From: CAYLJJ01 sp964384025
Lineage (GTDB): Bacteria; Myxococcota_A; Bradymonadia; UBA7976; UBA1532
Assembly (NCBI GenBank): GCA_964384025.1
Contig: CAYLJJ010000012.1
Coordinates: 29,042-93,041, forward strand
DNA: 64,000 nt
Direction of reading: 5' to 3'
Translations under genes and position numbers: made by a program
Notes under the pieces: generated by a model
Told to the model about the DNA's origin: nothing
The model's input: only the letters and a program-made list of their open reading frames with translations
Databases searched by the model: none
In this document: in pieces, positions 12,001 to 17,608 of the stretch
How positions within the stretch are numbered: the stretch's first letter is position 1
Layout of the letters: the number at the start of each line of letters is the position of its first letter

Positions 12001-12854
12001 AAGCTCTCAGGAGGTGCTTCTTTCTCAATCTCAGCGAGGATATCTGGAGGGGTGGCGGGGAGTAGCTCTGGGACCTCTTGAACCTCTTGGAGCTCCTCAT
12101 CATCTACAGAGGTTGAGAGTTCTTCAGCAGGAGCTTCAGAGGCTTGAGAGTTTTGGATCTGGATGTATTGCTCAAAATAGTTTTGGGCCAGCTCTGGCTG
12201 TTCTAAATGTTGTTGGGCGATATCTCGGAGTTCTAAAAGGATCTCTAAATGCCGCTCCTCATTATCTATACTCTGGTATTCAATCTCTAGGAGTTCTGCA
12301 ACCCACTCCCAATTTTCATAGTTCCTAAATATCCGCTGAGCGGCATTGATCGAAGCTATATTCTGGCTGTTTGTGTCAAATGACAGCTTGTAGTAGGCGA
12401 TAGCCTGCTCTTCATCTCCAAGTTGTAATTCATAAACACCAGCCATTTCGAAGTAAAGATCGGAGAGAGCCTCTCTATCCTCATCTGCTTGAATATGTTC
12501 AGCCTCATATTGAGAAACCTCCAGGAAACCTTCCCAGTTCTCAATTTCTTTGAGGAGTTTACGCATTTTCTCCAAGACCCAAACTATGTTTCCATCAGCT
12601 TCGGCCAGTGATGCGTTATAATATCCAATGGCTCCTTCTGGATCTTCTAACTTTTCCTCTGATATCTCAGCCGCTTTTCGATACCACCTTGAGGATTCAC
12701 TCCCTTCTGTAAGTCCTCCAAGATCGTTGTACAAGCGCAGAAGGCTGTCCCAGTCTTCTGCGCTGTTCAGAGCCTCTTCCAGATGGGAGATGGCCTCTTG
12801 GTTGTTAGGGTTTTGAGTTACTGTCTCAAAGAGTTCGCGAATACGCTCCGCCAT
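1..12854 (-). CDS. Giant TPR-repeat protein (AgmK/GltI-like), C-terminus beyond window
   Basis: An open frame runs from an ATG at 12854 (GAGAGGTGG ribosome site 7 nt upstream) to the left edge: 4284 codons with no stop noticed, and the last codons before position 3 (FFTRYRH) are in the same frame as the start. Residues 1-285 are TPR-like. Residues about 288-355 are a Pro/Ser/Lys linker repeating SKSPEPTPP-type units. The rest is almost entirely TPRs arranged as about 72-aa double-TPR modules with the consensus LYE..W.EL..IL....L and L.R+A.LYE..L.D...AI..Y..VL..DP. No enzymatic domain or obvious signal peptide is visible. It is the last gene in the window of a co-directional cluster whose order resembles the M. 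xanthus glt locus, where AgmK/GltI is a very large TPR protein. I infer a scaffold of a trans-envelope machine; the family assignment rests on architecture and position. It lies 240 bp downstream of the lipoprotein gene, so it may have its own promoter. Confidence 0.85.
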   Translation of the reverse strand, partial: MAERIRELFETVTQNPNNQEAISHLEEALNSAEDWDSLLRLYNDLGGLTEGSESSRWYRKAAEISEEKLEDPEGAIGYYNASLAEADGNIVWVLEKMRKLLKEIENWEGFLEVSQYEAEHIQADEDREALSDLYFEMAGVYELQLGDEEQAIAYYKLSFDTNSQNIASINAAQRIFRNYENWEWVAELLEIEYQSIDNEERHLEILLELRDIAQQHLEQPELAQNYFEQYIQIQNSQASEAPAEELSTSVDDEELQEVQEVPELLPATPPDILAEIEKEAPPESLKEPPTPPAPLSKSPEPTPPASLSKSPEPTPSAPISKSPEPTPPVSVPKAPVPPTPVSKAPASPTPLSKAPEAIESSERSLLFGASFELSPEQRERNELLLAQPAPEDYLEALKEDPPDVSLYWGVGKLIDLPEEDLRQIWEQIASLRDEDFAAQGTLLSAHYLLFGAARLEETKAVDFRLRDLAKKSKDPRVQHWQIQRLLETNKWRNIQQLLIQELGGDPNKARLQALKIMARLAEKRSGEVNKAADFWRQVHQADKKDSEARRALLRLYERIEKWPAYVDVLKIEVEGIPDSDPEAKIAGYRKLVAVCSSHLKQDTMVLNFCTEIWKLDPEDPEAIQTLTLKYESLRRWPELVKLLKSQAKQAEGEKQILLNLKIAKLYLEKLRNQAEAIKSFELVIEQDPECLEAIEALDKMYEKRKNWPKLVQVRQKLAELKETPEEQLQAYKALAEYGSRKIKRPEICLPLWEDVRALDPEDLDTLKALSVFYEQSKNWEKLVQVIDEYVIQLKEPKEQVTLLQKAGIVLQDRINDKERAVIVWKQLLEVDPSHRRAGDSLKKALVELQRWEELTEFFGRQERWSELVRILEGQVGIQKDESVRIELLFRAAHIWEEHVQQKDRAVRALERIMQIQSDNLKGARALNPIYEENKDYRKLALNLEVLLGHEEEPQLRGELMLRLSQLKESFLRKPDEAFKWLREALSENPSDERIQEELERLGGNIDQWQVVQEELTSALERVSANGDGEAQLALLLRLARIFDVEMQRYDEALSRYDEALELAPENVEALNAVEALYTRMASWPELLEILGRKLYLTEEPELRKELLRKQGLIFEEHLEDFDSAIEQHRSVLKEDELDEEALSALHRLYEQSEMHQELHEILEIELQIAEEAGRDIIDLKLKLGLIELHRLLQATEAITRFQEILQQQPEHVKARSSLESLLEDYEHRGRCATILEPIYQENAEWPELIQSLEVQLEETEPLAERVGLLDRIGTLHIERCTDLKEGFEAFARILREKPDSAFALQRLDNLADADDRWSALAQLLEEVTADLDDEQLARDLLSRLAAIYEDQLKQDGQAIEAHRRVLEIDAENQHTIESLERLYLHEEEWSELLAIYRLKLELSSEPERQEVLRFQIANLLENMLEEPQEAISVYKEILESSEENRAALEALDRLYEQESMWDDLAEILVRELSLSVEKAEEIGFRVRLASLHEQELNDLETAIGTYEVVLGIDPDNLPALESLERLMEEPEYRLRTANILESIHELHDHWRKLIEIYEIQREESEDSEQKVALLHRIAVLHQDRGGDPQIAFESYARAFRVNPSEPKTLGALHEIAEALELWEELVDVYQGKVDEIDEPDIATDIHKRVAQVLLRELNRLENARTHYEAAYQNDDSDLESIEALEEIYQKSSQWSELVFILLRKSELKEDLEEKKALYFRTSDLYEKKLDDLDQAVEIYQMVLKIDEVDAFTLTSLERLFRELERWEDLHEVLETELQLTLDSGEDPIPYKLLLGVVELDSLGQIAEAITQFEEILELNSEHNEARLALEGLLDDLDYRAQVAQILEPIYQEAREWGSLVTTLEIQLEETLEPPERIEFLERIGVLHIDRTSELELAFEAFARMLREKPESEAAIRHLDQLADAIEHWAQLAELLEEVIPEVQEDELGKQLLGRLALIYRDQLQEKERAIGAFVRILDIDPDHMLSIESLESLYLEVEEWDELLSTYRRKLELLAGADERQLLQFQIAELLEKKLEDYDEAIAVYGEILQNEEECQPAFEALDRLYAQREMWPELADILGRRLDLAHSEEERISLRVRLGKLREEELNDVKLAIETYRVVLECDPDNQPALEALEGLIQELDYRGVIAEILEPIHERHDDWRKLIEIFEIQREESGDDGSKVALLHRIAGLHRDRGGDAEEAFRCFARAFVVDPSDQQTIEQLHLIAEALEFWPELIEVYEEQVLDISDPSIATDIHKRVAQILREQLDEIERSRGHYEAAYSNDDDDMEVVHALDEIYLHMEQWHELVEILRRKAELVEDAALKKEIFFRVSTLYRDKLGNPEEAVNIYTMILELDPQDIQALESLEHIFLELEHWEDLIEILQKQSELSEELQLRKKIYARIGATYEVELDDLTRAVETYLKVLEWDAIDANALQRLDSLYQKMEHWDDLLEILLREVKIAEEEPEQIALRYRIGRIHEVEQEDTLKAIEVFQAILEDEPQHEETLRSLELMVQEDREAEHSAAVLESVLSNQGSWQRLISVWRDLLEVMSEPESRFKLLHQIAQAHEEMLLEDHEAFTAYGEALRENPEEELSLICLERVAARSESWEPLTILLEDEIPNLSDEEIVQTLYLRIARIFEEELGKGVEAIERFRQVLEINPEHKPSILALDRLYQREGMWPDLAETLQQELEWFEESERLPLLLRLGALFENNLEEIEQAIAYYREALDVEAQEPQAVAALENLFSLGHEQPVIAETLEPLYAENREYEKLHDLLQALLAHEMPGEDRMRGMHRLAQLSLEHLQDPSRAFGWYGLAFKEVPDDEHSREELTRLGQENGRFVDLISTLHEGLEITDDMELKASICHQTATLYRQELKEDASAEQMYQYILTHLDEVDAKALSGLDELFEAQHRWQELVQILQREIGVTFEEQEIINFMFRLGQIFETYLVEFEAAVEQYTGILEREPDHPGALEHLEKIYSIQEEWSALFEILNLMAENTEEDSELRSELLMRQALLASDHLDRSEDAVDLWNQVLELRGEDQEALRALEKLYDEHQSWRELVDICERQINILHDDPERELNLYAKLGRVWGNELQRERNALENWHKVLEQVPQNEEALWAIKELYERIGEESEIAGSNHLLLEVLPEEDHRRIDLFRQLGQLYQEVLEQPLEAIKAWNQLLAFQGQDPEAIDALEELYTISNDWPHCVSILDRKVEITEDPYEQVSILFRMGEMYEENLYKIDEALNVYRRVLEIQENNPEAFQQLERIYQSEMQWEELVNLLLKSLEFTEDLYERQEIFLRMAKTFEEKLNSVESAFVVLGQAFELSREDERFGDELERLAEISDKWAEMVTLYEGVIQELADLPDSVPLHLRVARLYDEKLDQPQHAGTHYQHVLSIEFDNIQALTALELLLERFSNWPKVVDVLRQKVELLVDPDARRESFVKLAQILERQIDKPDEAIDAYRQVLLSNPEDLEVLESLERLYILQQRWQDLITVLEQQANILTESERMVENHLRIGELWESRLGLPERAVEAYRQAILIDDHCIDAMQALEKLYTQRDDWIELLDIYEMMLYVRTEPAEQLRTYSRIAMIQEEELNDSGATIETYRKMLEVDPSDPMAVRALDRLYRDDGSWEELAEIYLKHLEPLQDPQEQIRVRSIVAEIYTSIEESEKAIEVLKPVLVIDPNHRKVLHNLGDLYEKVGEWNECIELLSQESRLTQDRLQLLDLHERVGRLYQEHLGDLEQAELWFRNALEHNRNHLPSLGALKEIYEQRAEWTEVIRTLKMMETATRVLAEKSQHLYEIGAVYQQHIADMSTAIDYYEQAMDLHQENVQAAQPLVEVYWEEQRWERAEPLLDLLLLNLKDNVEIRERQHLYFRIAYCAEQLKKDDKALNHYRNAYELDSTHLKTLRGMGSLLFRRGDWNPAFKIYQTILVHHRESLDSLEIVEIFHAQGQIKLKLGERRKALDSFRKALGMEPQHLESLHAIISLHESQGDWEDVIAYRRQLIPLLESETERFQALVNVGDILNDQIRNKRLSVDAYNEALLLQPNSKLILSKLLGIHEGAGEWSKAVDILIQLADLDDKLERRAKYYYAIGAIQRDYLKDSLTAVRSFDKALDASPNMLKAFQAIDQILTNDRDYRRQDRYYRKMLKRATETGMDDRWVISLAKNLGEINRSRLKNYDEAIKAYKIALSRKADDVSSHQIMAELYELSDQVDKAIAQHYRLIELNPRNIESYQNLRRLYMTSSRYDEAWCVCQVLTFLGSASQDEREFFTRYRH
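5710..9375 (-). repeat. Tandem 1833-bp (611-codon) super-repeat inside the giant TPR gene
   Basis: Homologous landmarks recur at exactly 1833 bp, e.g. 8194 versus 6361 (atgagcttgcgccaat), 8041 versus 6208 (tcgctggggt) and 9244 versus 7411 (atctctt). The two copies cover about 7543-9375 and 5710-7542; the edges are fuzzy because the whole gene is TPR-phased. A more diverged copy follows, with the VIAETLEP landmark at 4581 matching VIAEILEP at 6408 (spacing 1827 bp, 609 codons). All offsets are multiples of three, so the frame is kept. Confidence 0.8.
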
Positions 12855-13094
12855 GAAAGCCACCTCTCACTGCTCTAAATCATGCGGGAAGGATGCGTAC
12901 ACCATCTCCACAATAATGCGCAAATAGGGTGCGTCTCTTATAGCACGGGGTTTTTCTGGCAGGGAGGCTTTCTGTCCTGGGCTGAGTTTTAGGGGGCCTA
13001 AAATCGACTCACGGCTCTTGTTGGCCTCATGATCGCGTCAGAAAGATCAGAGATCTTCAGCCTGAGGCTCGTGGATTCTTTGCTGTTCTCAGGG
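12855..13094. other. 240-bp gap upstream of the giant TPR gene
   Basis: No gene is visible. It holds a small inverted repeat, TTTTAGG (12987-12993) and CCTAAAA (12997-13003) around GGG, and on the minus strand a TATAAG about 100 bp before the giant gene's start without a convincing -35 partner. This is the second-largest gap in the 25.2-0 kb cluster and a plausible internal promoter region, which is inference only. Confidence 0.35.
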
Positions 13095-13967
13095 CTATTT
13101 TGCTGCCTCCATCTCCAAACGGGCGATGGTCTCTCGAGCGATCTGGATGCGAACCTCCGACTCTCCCGCTGTCAAGGCTGAGAGATAACGCTCTAGGCTC
13201 TTAACCGCTTGAGCAGGATTGTTGTTGGCTGCATAGGTCATCCCCAGATTAAAGCGAACCGTGTTCTTTCTTGGATCTAGGATTAAAGATTTTTCCATCT
13301 GTCGGATAGCATCATCAAAACGCTTTTGCGCTTGGTATGCCAAACCTAGATCGTGATAATTGGCCGCATAATCTGGATTGTTTTCTACCGCATTTTTAAG
13401 CACATGTACTGCATGAGCATGTTGATCAAACCGAAGATATAGATTCCCTAGAGCATTATAAGCTTCGGGAAGGAGTGGATCTAATTTGATAGCTTGAACA
13501 TACTCTTCTTGCGCCCGATCATATTTACCCTGGCGTTCAAGAGCCATACCCAATCTTAAATGGGTCTCAGCATGTTGTTCATTAAGTTTAACCCCTTGCT
13601 CAAACGTATCGATCGCTGCAGCCCAATCTTTTTTGCGAGATAGAACCTGACCTAAGTGATAATAATATTCATAGTTGTCATGTTTAAGTTCAATCGCCTT
13701 TCTGATGTCCTGTTCTGCAAGCGCAAGTTGCCCTAATTTCTGATAACGAATCATTCCATGGTAAAAGAAAGCTTTATCATTGCTTGGATCAGCCTTGGTT
13801 GCTTGACCTAGAAGATCTAGGGCTCGAGTGATCTTCTTCCATTTATAATAACGGATTCCCTCATTCATCAAACGCACTGATTCATTTCTCTCCTGGTTAC
13901 AGCCCAGCAAGAGAAGAAGAATCATTGGATAGATGAACAGGAGAAGAGCGAGTCTGAGGCGAGGCAT
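13095..13967 (-). CDS. TPR lipoprotein (290 aa)
   Basis: The N-terminus is a lipoprotein signal: a hydrophobic stretch ending LLLLLGC, with Cys at residue 23, then NQERNESV. This predicts a lipid-anchored periplasmic or outer-membrane protein. The remainder is a regular array of about six or seven TPRs (AFFYHGMIRYQKLGQLALAE, YYYHLGQVLSRKKDWAAAID, YNALGNLYLRFDQHAHAVHV, RFNLGMTYAANNNPAQAVKS). It lies 102 bp downstream of the FHA-AgmX/PglI gene and upstream of the giant TPR gene. In the M. xanthus glt order this slot is gltH, which is a beta-barrel-type protein, so this one is not an obvious homologue. I infer an outer-membrane pilotin or scaffold role for the same machine. The middle of the gene is visibly more AT-rich than its ends. 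Confidence 0.85.
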   Translation of the reverse strand: MPRLRLALLLFIYPMILLLLLGCNQERNESVRLMNEGIRYYKWKKITRALDLLGQATKADPSNDKAFFYHGMIRYQKLGQLALAEQDIRKAIELKHDNYEYYYHLGQVLSRKKDWAAAIDTFEQGVKLNEQHAETHLRLGMALERQGKYDRAQEEYVQAIKLDPLLPEAYNALGNLYLRFDQHAHAVHVLKNAVENNPDYAANYHDLGLAYQAQKRFDDAIRQMEKSLILDPRKNTVRFNLGMTYAANNNPAQAVKSLERYLSALTAGESEVRIQIARETIARLEMEAAK

Positions 13968-14069
13968 TCTATTCCCTTGTAGAGAGAGAGGCCCGACTAG
14001 GTAACACCCACTCAGGAGAGCGTCAACTCGTTCAACTGTAAGAAGATCTCTTATCCCTGAAGGGAGGGA

Positions 14070-15860
14070 TCAGCTGGGCTTGAAGATGAATGGATATTTC
14101 ACGACCACGATGCCCCCTCCCTTAGGAGCAGGGAAAACCCAGCGTTTGATTTTGCGAGTCAAACAAGACTCAACGCTGCTGTTGTTCATCGTGGAATCTG
14201 CGATGGAAGAAGCGATGACGCTGCCGTTCCCTGCGATGGTAAACTTCACCGTGATCTTTCCGTTGAGGTCTCGCTTCTTGTTGAGTTGCTTCTCATAACA
14301 GTAACGATACTCATTACGGTGTCGACGGATGATCCTTCGAATGGTCTCTCGGTCAAGGGAGCCGCGAATCTGTGGAGTTCCAGCGATCACCTTGGGTGCT
14401 CTACTTTTTCGTTCTCTAACTCGAGCCTGGCCCCGACCATAGCCTCCTCCCTTTCCTGGACCCCCACGACCTCCACGACCCATCGTCCCGACATGTCCAA
14501 CACCGATGGAGCTTTCACCAAAGCCGCCGCCGCCCCGACCTACTCCAGCGACCCCCAAACCGCCAAATCCCCGAGACTCACCCACTTGATCTCCAAACAT
14601 ATTTCCCAGGGCTGAAACCGCATCGCTGCCGATAGCTTGATCTCCCTTGCCCCAAACGGCGCTCAGTTCACCCTCTAAGCTGTTAAACGCTGCGTTGGCT
14701 GTGGCCAGAGCTTCATCTCGAGCGCGGGCCTTAGCCAGTTGAATCTCTTCATTGGTCGCAGGGCCCTTGACAGCGAAGCGACGATTTGTCTGGGTGGAGT
14801 CTTGCTTGCCCATCTTGCCCTCATCGCCTTTAGCCTTGGCGGCGGCCTCAGCCTCCTCCTTCAACTTGCCGAAGAGGTCATCCAGCTTCTTCTCCTCCAT
14901 CTCATCTTCAGGTTTCAGGATAAAGTCTACAAAGCGGTCTGAAGTATCGAAGGCGTCAAGGGAGAGGGAGTCCATCCCCTCAGGCATGCTCTGCACAATA
15001 CCAAAGAAGAGGCCGTGGAGGATCCCTGCTAAGAGGAGGAAGAGGAGCTGTTGACGGTCCACCATGTCGAAGAAGGAACTTTTCTTGACCGGAGGTGCTT
15101 CAGCTACAGAGTTGATCAGGAAAGTAAAAGCACCAAAGCTCAGGCGACAACGGGCTCGGGGGGGCAGCCTCAGCGCAGCGCTACGAGCTTGGCTGGAGGC
15201 GCTCAGCTTGCCTGCCTCCTGTAGATCGCTGAGCTTATAGATCTCGCCATCCAACATCACCTCGCCAGGAGTTCCTTGGGGAACGTTGACCATCATCCCC
15301 CCAGCGTCATACTCAGCGACGAGATAGGGGTCTGTAGGTAGAAGTTTGGAGTCGATGAACTGATCGACTCCAGATACATCACCGATCATAAACCGGCCAT
15401 GCTCCCGGAAATGCTGGACGTTGATCACCTCACTGCCCCAGAGGACGAGGACTTCTAAACTACGACGACCGCTCTCATCCTCTTCATCGAAGAGGGGAGC
15501 AGAGCGAACGATAGGACGACCACCACGCCCTGTTCGCCCAGGGGCTTGTTGCCCAGCGATGGTGAGCACAACCCTCACACTCCCCAACTGTAGTTGATCT
15601 CCGTTCCTCAGCTGTCTTTTGGTGATTCGCTCTCCGTTGATATAGGTTCCTGTGCTGCTGCCCAGATCCAAAATGACCACATCATTGGGGCCGTTGACCT
15701 CAATAAGCGCATGCATCCTTGAGATGCTGTCATCATCAATTCGAAGGTGAGAGGAGGAGAGCTTCCCGATCTTGATGGTGTTTTCCGTCAGGATCTCGGT
15801 TCGGGCCAGCTCGGCGCCCTCGTAGATATCAAACTTGATGGGTGTCTTCCCTGTATCCAT
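14070..15860 (-). CDS. FHA domain / TM / AgmX-PglI C-terminal (TonB-like) protein, GltG/PglI-like
   Basis: A 596-aa protein. Residues about 20-95 form an FHA domain (IKIGK, SISRMHALIE, DLGSSTGTYING). The Arg that usually follows the first Gly is Lys, while the Ser-Arg-x-His motif is kept. A single membrane helix (LLFLLLAGILHGLFFGIVQS) lies at about 268-290. Then come a Lys/Glu/Ala region, a Gly-rich stretch (about residues 410-475) and the AgmX/PglI C-terminal domain (about 500-596) with IRRHRNEYRYCYEKQLN, a conserved Cys (VESCL) and WVFPAPKGGG. In M. xanthus PglI/GltG the FHA faces the cytoplasm and the TonB-like part the periplasm, coupling an AglRQS (TolQR-like) motor to envelope proteins. 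The architecture matches that family well; no motor gene lies in this window. It starts 22 bp after the 92-aa gene. A paralogue is at 29745-31502. Confidence 0.88.
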   Translation of the reverse strand: MDTGKTPIKFDIYEGAELARTEILTENTIKIGKLSSSHLRIDDDSISRMHALIEVNGPNDVVILDLGSSTGTYINGERITKRQLRNGDQLQLGSVRVVLTIAGQQAPGRTGRGGRPIVRSAPLFDEEDESGRRSLEVLVLWGSEVINVQHFREHGRFMIGDVSGVDQFIDSKLLPTDPYLVAEYDAGGMMVNVPQGTPGEVMLDGEIYKLSDLQEAGKLSASSQARSAALRLPPRARCRLSFGAFTFLINSVAEAPPVKKSSFFDMVDRQQLLFLLLAGILHGLFFGIVQSMPEGMDSLSLDAFDTSDRFVDFILKPEDEMEEKKLDDLFGKLKEEAEAAAKAKGDEGKMGKQDSTQTNRRFAVKGPATNEEIQLAKARARDEALATANAAFNSLEGELSAVWGKGDQAIGSDAVSALGNMFGDQVGESRGFGGLGVAGVGRGGGGFGESSIGVGHVGTMGRGGRGGPGKGGGYGRGQARVRERKSRAPKVIAGTPQIRGSLDRETIRRIIRRHRNEYRYCYEKQLNKKRDLNGKITVKFTIAGNGSVIASSIADSTMNNSSVESCLTRKIKRWVFPAPKGGGIVVVKYPFIFKPS

Positions 15861-15882
15861 TCTAGGCCCCGATCTCCAAACC

Positions 15883-16161
15883 TCAGATATCCTCTGCCGA
15901 CTTCAGTAGCTGATCTACGAAATCTTTTCGGATTTTGATGAGGCTGCTGTGGCGTGAATTTCGCCGCGCGTTGATGTAATCCCCTTCAGGTCGAACAAAG
16001 GAACCCTCAACGACATCATCCTCAAAATCATACTCAGTCTTCTTCCTGTATTGGATGTCGGGGTTATCGGGATCCTTGACGAACTCATCTTCCTGGGCCC
16101 AGGCAGAGCCTAGACCTCCAGAGACAAAGAGCAGGCTTGCGATGAGGAGACTGCGAAACAT
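15883..16161 (-). CDS. Small secreted protein (92 aa), positional GltF candidate
   Basis: A short protein with a clean signal peptide (MFRSLLIASLLFVSGGLGSAWAQ, written as hydrophobic residues 4-21 then AWA-Q), giving a mature periplasmic protein of about 70 residues. The mature part is acidic then basic: EDEFVKDPDNPDIQY, YDFEDDVVEGSF, RPEGDYINAR, ending DFVDQLLKSAEDI. The start has AGGGAGAGG just upstream. It sits between the AglT-like TPR lipoprotein gene and the FHA-AgmX/PglI gene, the position occupied by the small periplasmic gltF in M. xanthus. I do not recognise the sequence itself; the GltF suggestion is from position and size class only. Confidence 0.75.
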   Translation of the reverse strand: MFRSLLIASLLFVSGGLGSAWAQEDEFVKDPDNPDIQYRKKTEYDFEDDVVEGSFVRPEGDYINARRNSRHSSLIKIRKDFVDQLLKSAEDI

Positions 16162-16344
16162 GTCCTCTCCCTTTTATTTGCTGGGATTTGGAGTATAGCG
16201 CTGTGTCCAGAAGGCGCCAACCGCGGCATTTGACAAACGATGAACAGGAAGGTTCCCGAGTGCTCAACATCTGAGGAAATTTCTGAAATAAGGTTTAGGG
16301 AAGTCGAGGAGCCAGACTGAGAACTTCTACCCAGAGGATTGGCT

Positions 16345-17607
16345 TCAAGCCCCAGGAGCCTTTTTGGGTTTCTCTCCTTTGGGCGTACTCTTCTTGTCCG
16401 TCGCAGCCTTCTGAGCAGCCGCCTTTTTGGCTGCTTCTCGCCGCTCTCGCTCTTTCTCCCTCTTCAGCTCTTCCTTAAGCTCCTGCATATTTTGAATTTG
16501 GATTCGAGAAGCCTTGATGCGTTGAGTCACATCTTTGCGGAGTTTGCCGTCTCGATTCTCATGTCGCAGAACCATCTGATACTCTTTGAGTGCACCTTCT
16601 AAATTTTGGGTATATTCCTGGTAGAGGACTCCTAAGTTATAGTGAGCACCGCTGTGGTTCGGTTGGTGAACAAGTACTTGTTGATAACCCTTTTCTGCTT
16701 CTTTATGTCGACCAAGTGCTCGTGCTGCAACAGCTTTAGAGAGTATTACCTTCAGGTTATCAGGAGCAACCTTCTCGGCTTTAGAAAAATATCGATAAGC
16801 GGACTCATAGTCTCGATACCCGAAGGTAAGCGCACCTAGATTTATCAGAGAAGAGAGATGATTAGGGTTGCTCTTGATTGCATCTTCGAAAGATGAAATG
16901 GCAGAAATCACATTGTCTGCTTTAAGATGAACAAGCCCTAAAATATTGTTGAGTTCTGAGTAGTTTTCGTCAATGTGAAGCCCTGTTTGACATACAAGAA
17001 TGACCAATTCAGGTTTATTCATATCATAATAAACTCTTGCAAGAACTTCGTATGCTTGTGGGTTTTGGCTATTTGATTTAAGAGCAGTTCTAACATATTT
17101 TATTGCAGAGGCAAAATCTCTCCTTTTGCGCGCTTCCTGAGCCAAATTCAGGTATGCTCCTGCATTGAGTTTTTCTTCTTGGAGAGCCTTCTGGATCATT
17201 CCTCGGCCAGCTTCCTTCTGTCCATTCTTCTCCATCAGATAAGCTGAGCGGACCAAGCCATCTCCAAAATTCTTCCCCTCCTCAGCTGATTTTTGATACC
17301 AACCCCGCGCCTCATCTAGATTGTCCTGAGATTCATAGATAAAGCCAATATTATAATAGGCTGGCCCCAAATCAGGCTGCTCATTGAGCACCTCTTTAAG
17401 ATGCTCAATCGCCTGTTGTTTTTGCCCATTTTTATAGGCGCTGACCGCCATCTTGAAAAGTTGACGAGCCTCCTTCTTAACTGTGGGCTTAACTACCTCA
17501 TCAGGATTTTTAGGATCTGTTTGGTTACCCAAACCATCATCCAGGTTGGATACGGGTCCGCCACAGGCCATGACAAAACTGCAGATTAGGTAAAGAAACC
17601 TCTTCAT
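16345..17607 (-). CDS. TPR lipoprotein (420 aa), AglT/GltE-like by position
   Basis: I place the start at the ATG at 17607: GGAGGAG lies 6 nt upstream and the product begins MKRFLYLICSFVMACGGP, a lipoprotein signal with Cys at residue 15. A longer reading from 17679 would lie inside the upstream gene. The upstream gene stops at 17609, so the two are one base apart and probably translationally coupled. At least eight TPRs span residues about 45-370 (AYYNIGFIYESQDNLDEARG, AYEVLARVYYDMNKPELVIL, HYNLGVLYQEYTQNLEGALK). The C-terminus is Lys/Ala/Glu-rich and ends in a basic tail (KKSTPKGEKPKKAPGA). AglT/GltE of M. xanthus is an outer-membrane TPR lipoprotein encoded next to AgmU, which fits this place. 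The middle of the gene is AT-rich compared with its ends. Confidence 0.85.
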   Translation of the reverse strand: MKRFLYLICSFVMACGGPVSNLDDGLGNQTDPKNPDEVVKPTVKKEARQLFKMAVSAYKNGQKQQAIEHLKEVLNEQPDLGPAYYNIGFIYESQDNLDEARGWYQKSAEEGKNFGDGLVRSAYLMEKNGQKEAGRGMIQKALQEEKLNAGAYLNLAQEARKRRDFASAIKYVRTALKSNSQNPQAYEVLARVYYDMNKPELVILVCQTGLHIDENYSELNNILGLVHLKADNVISAISSFEDAIKSNPNHLSSLINLGALTFGYRDYESAYRYFSKAEKVAPDNLKVILSKAVAARALGRHKEAEKGYQQVLVHQPNHSGAHYNLGVLYQEYTQNLEGALKEYQMVLRHENRDGKLRKDVTQRIKASRIQIQNMQELKEELKREKERERREAAKKAAAQKAATDKKSTPKGEKPKKAPGA

Positions 17608-17608
17608 C

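Noticed and set aside
3..12816. Many plus-strand frames opposite the giant TPR gene
   Set aside because: They have no ribosome sites or recognisable motifs and lie entirely antisense to one uninterrupted, repeat-structured minus-strand frame.
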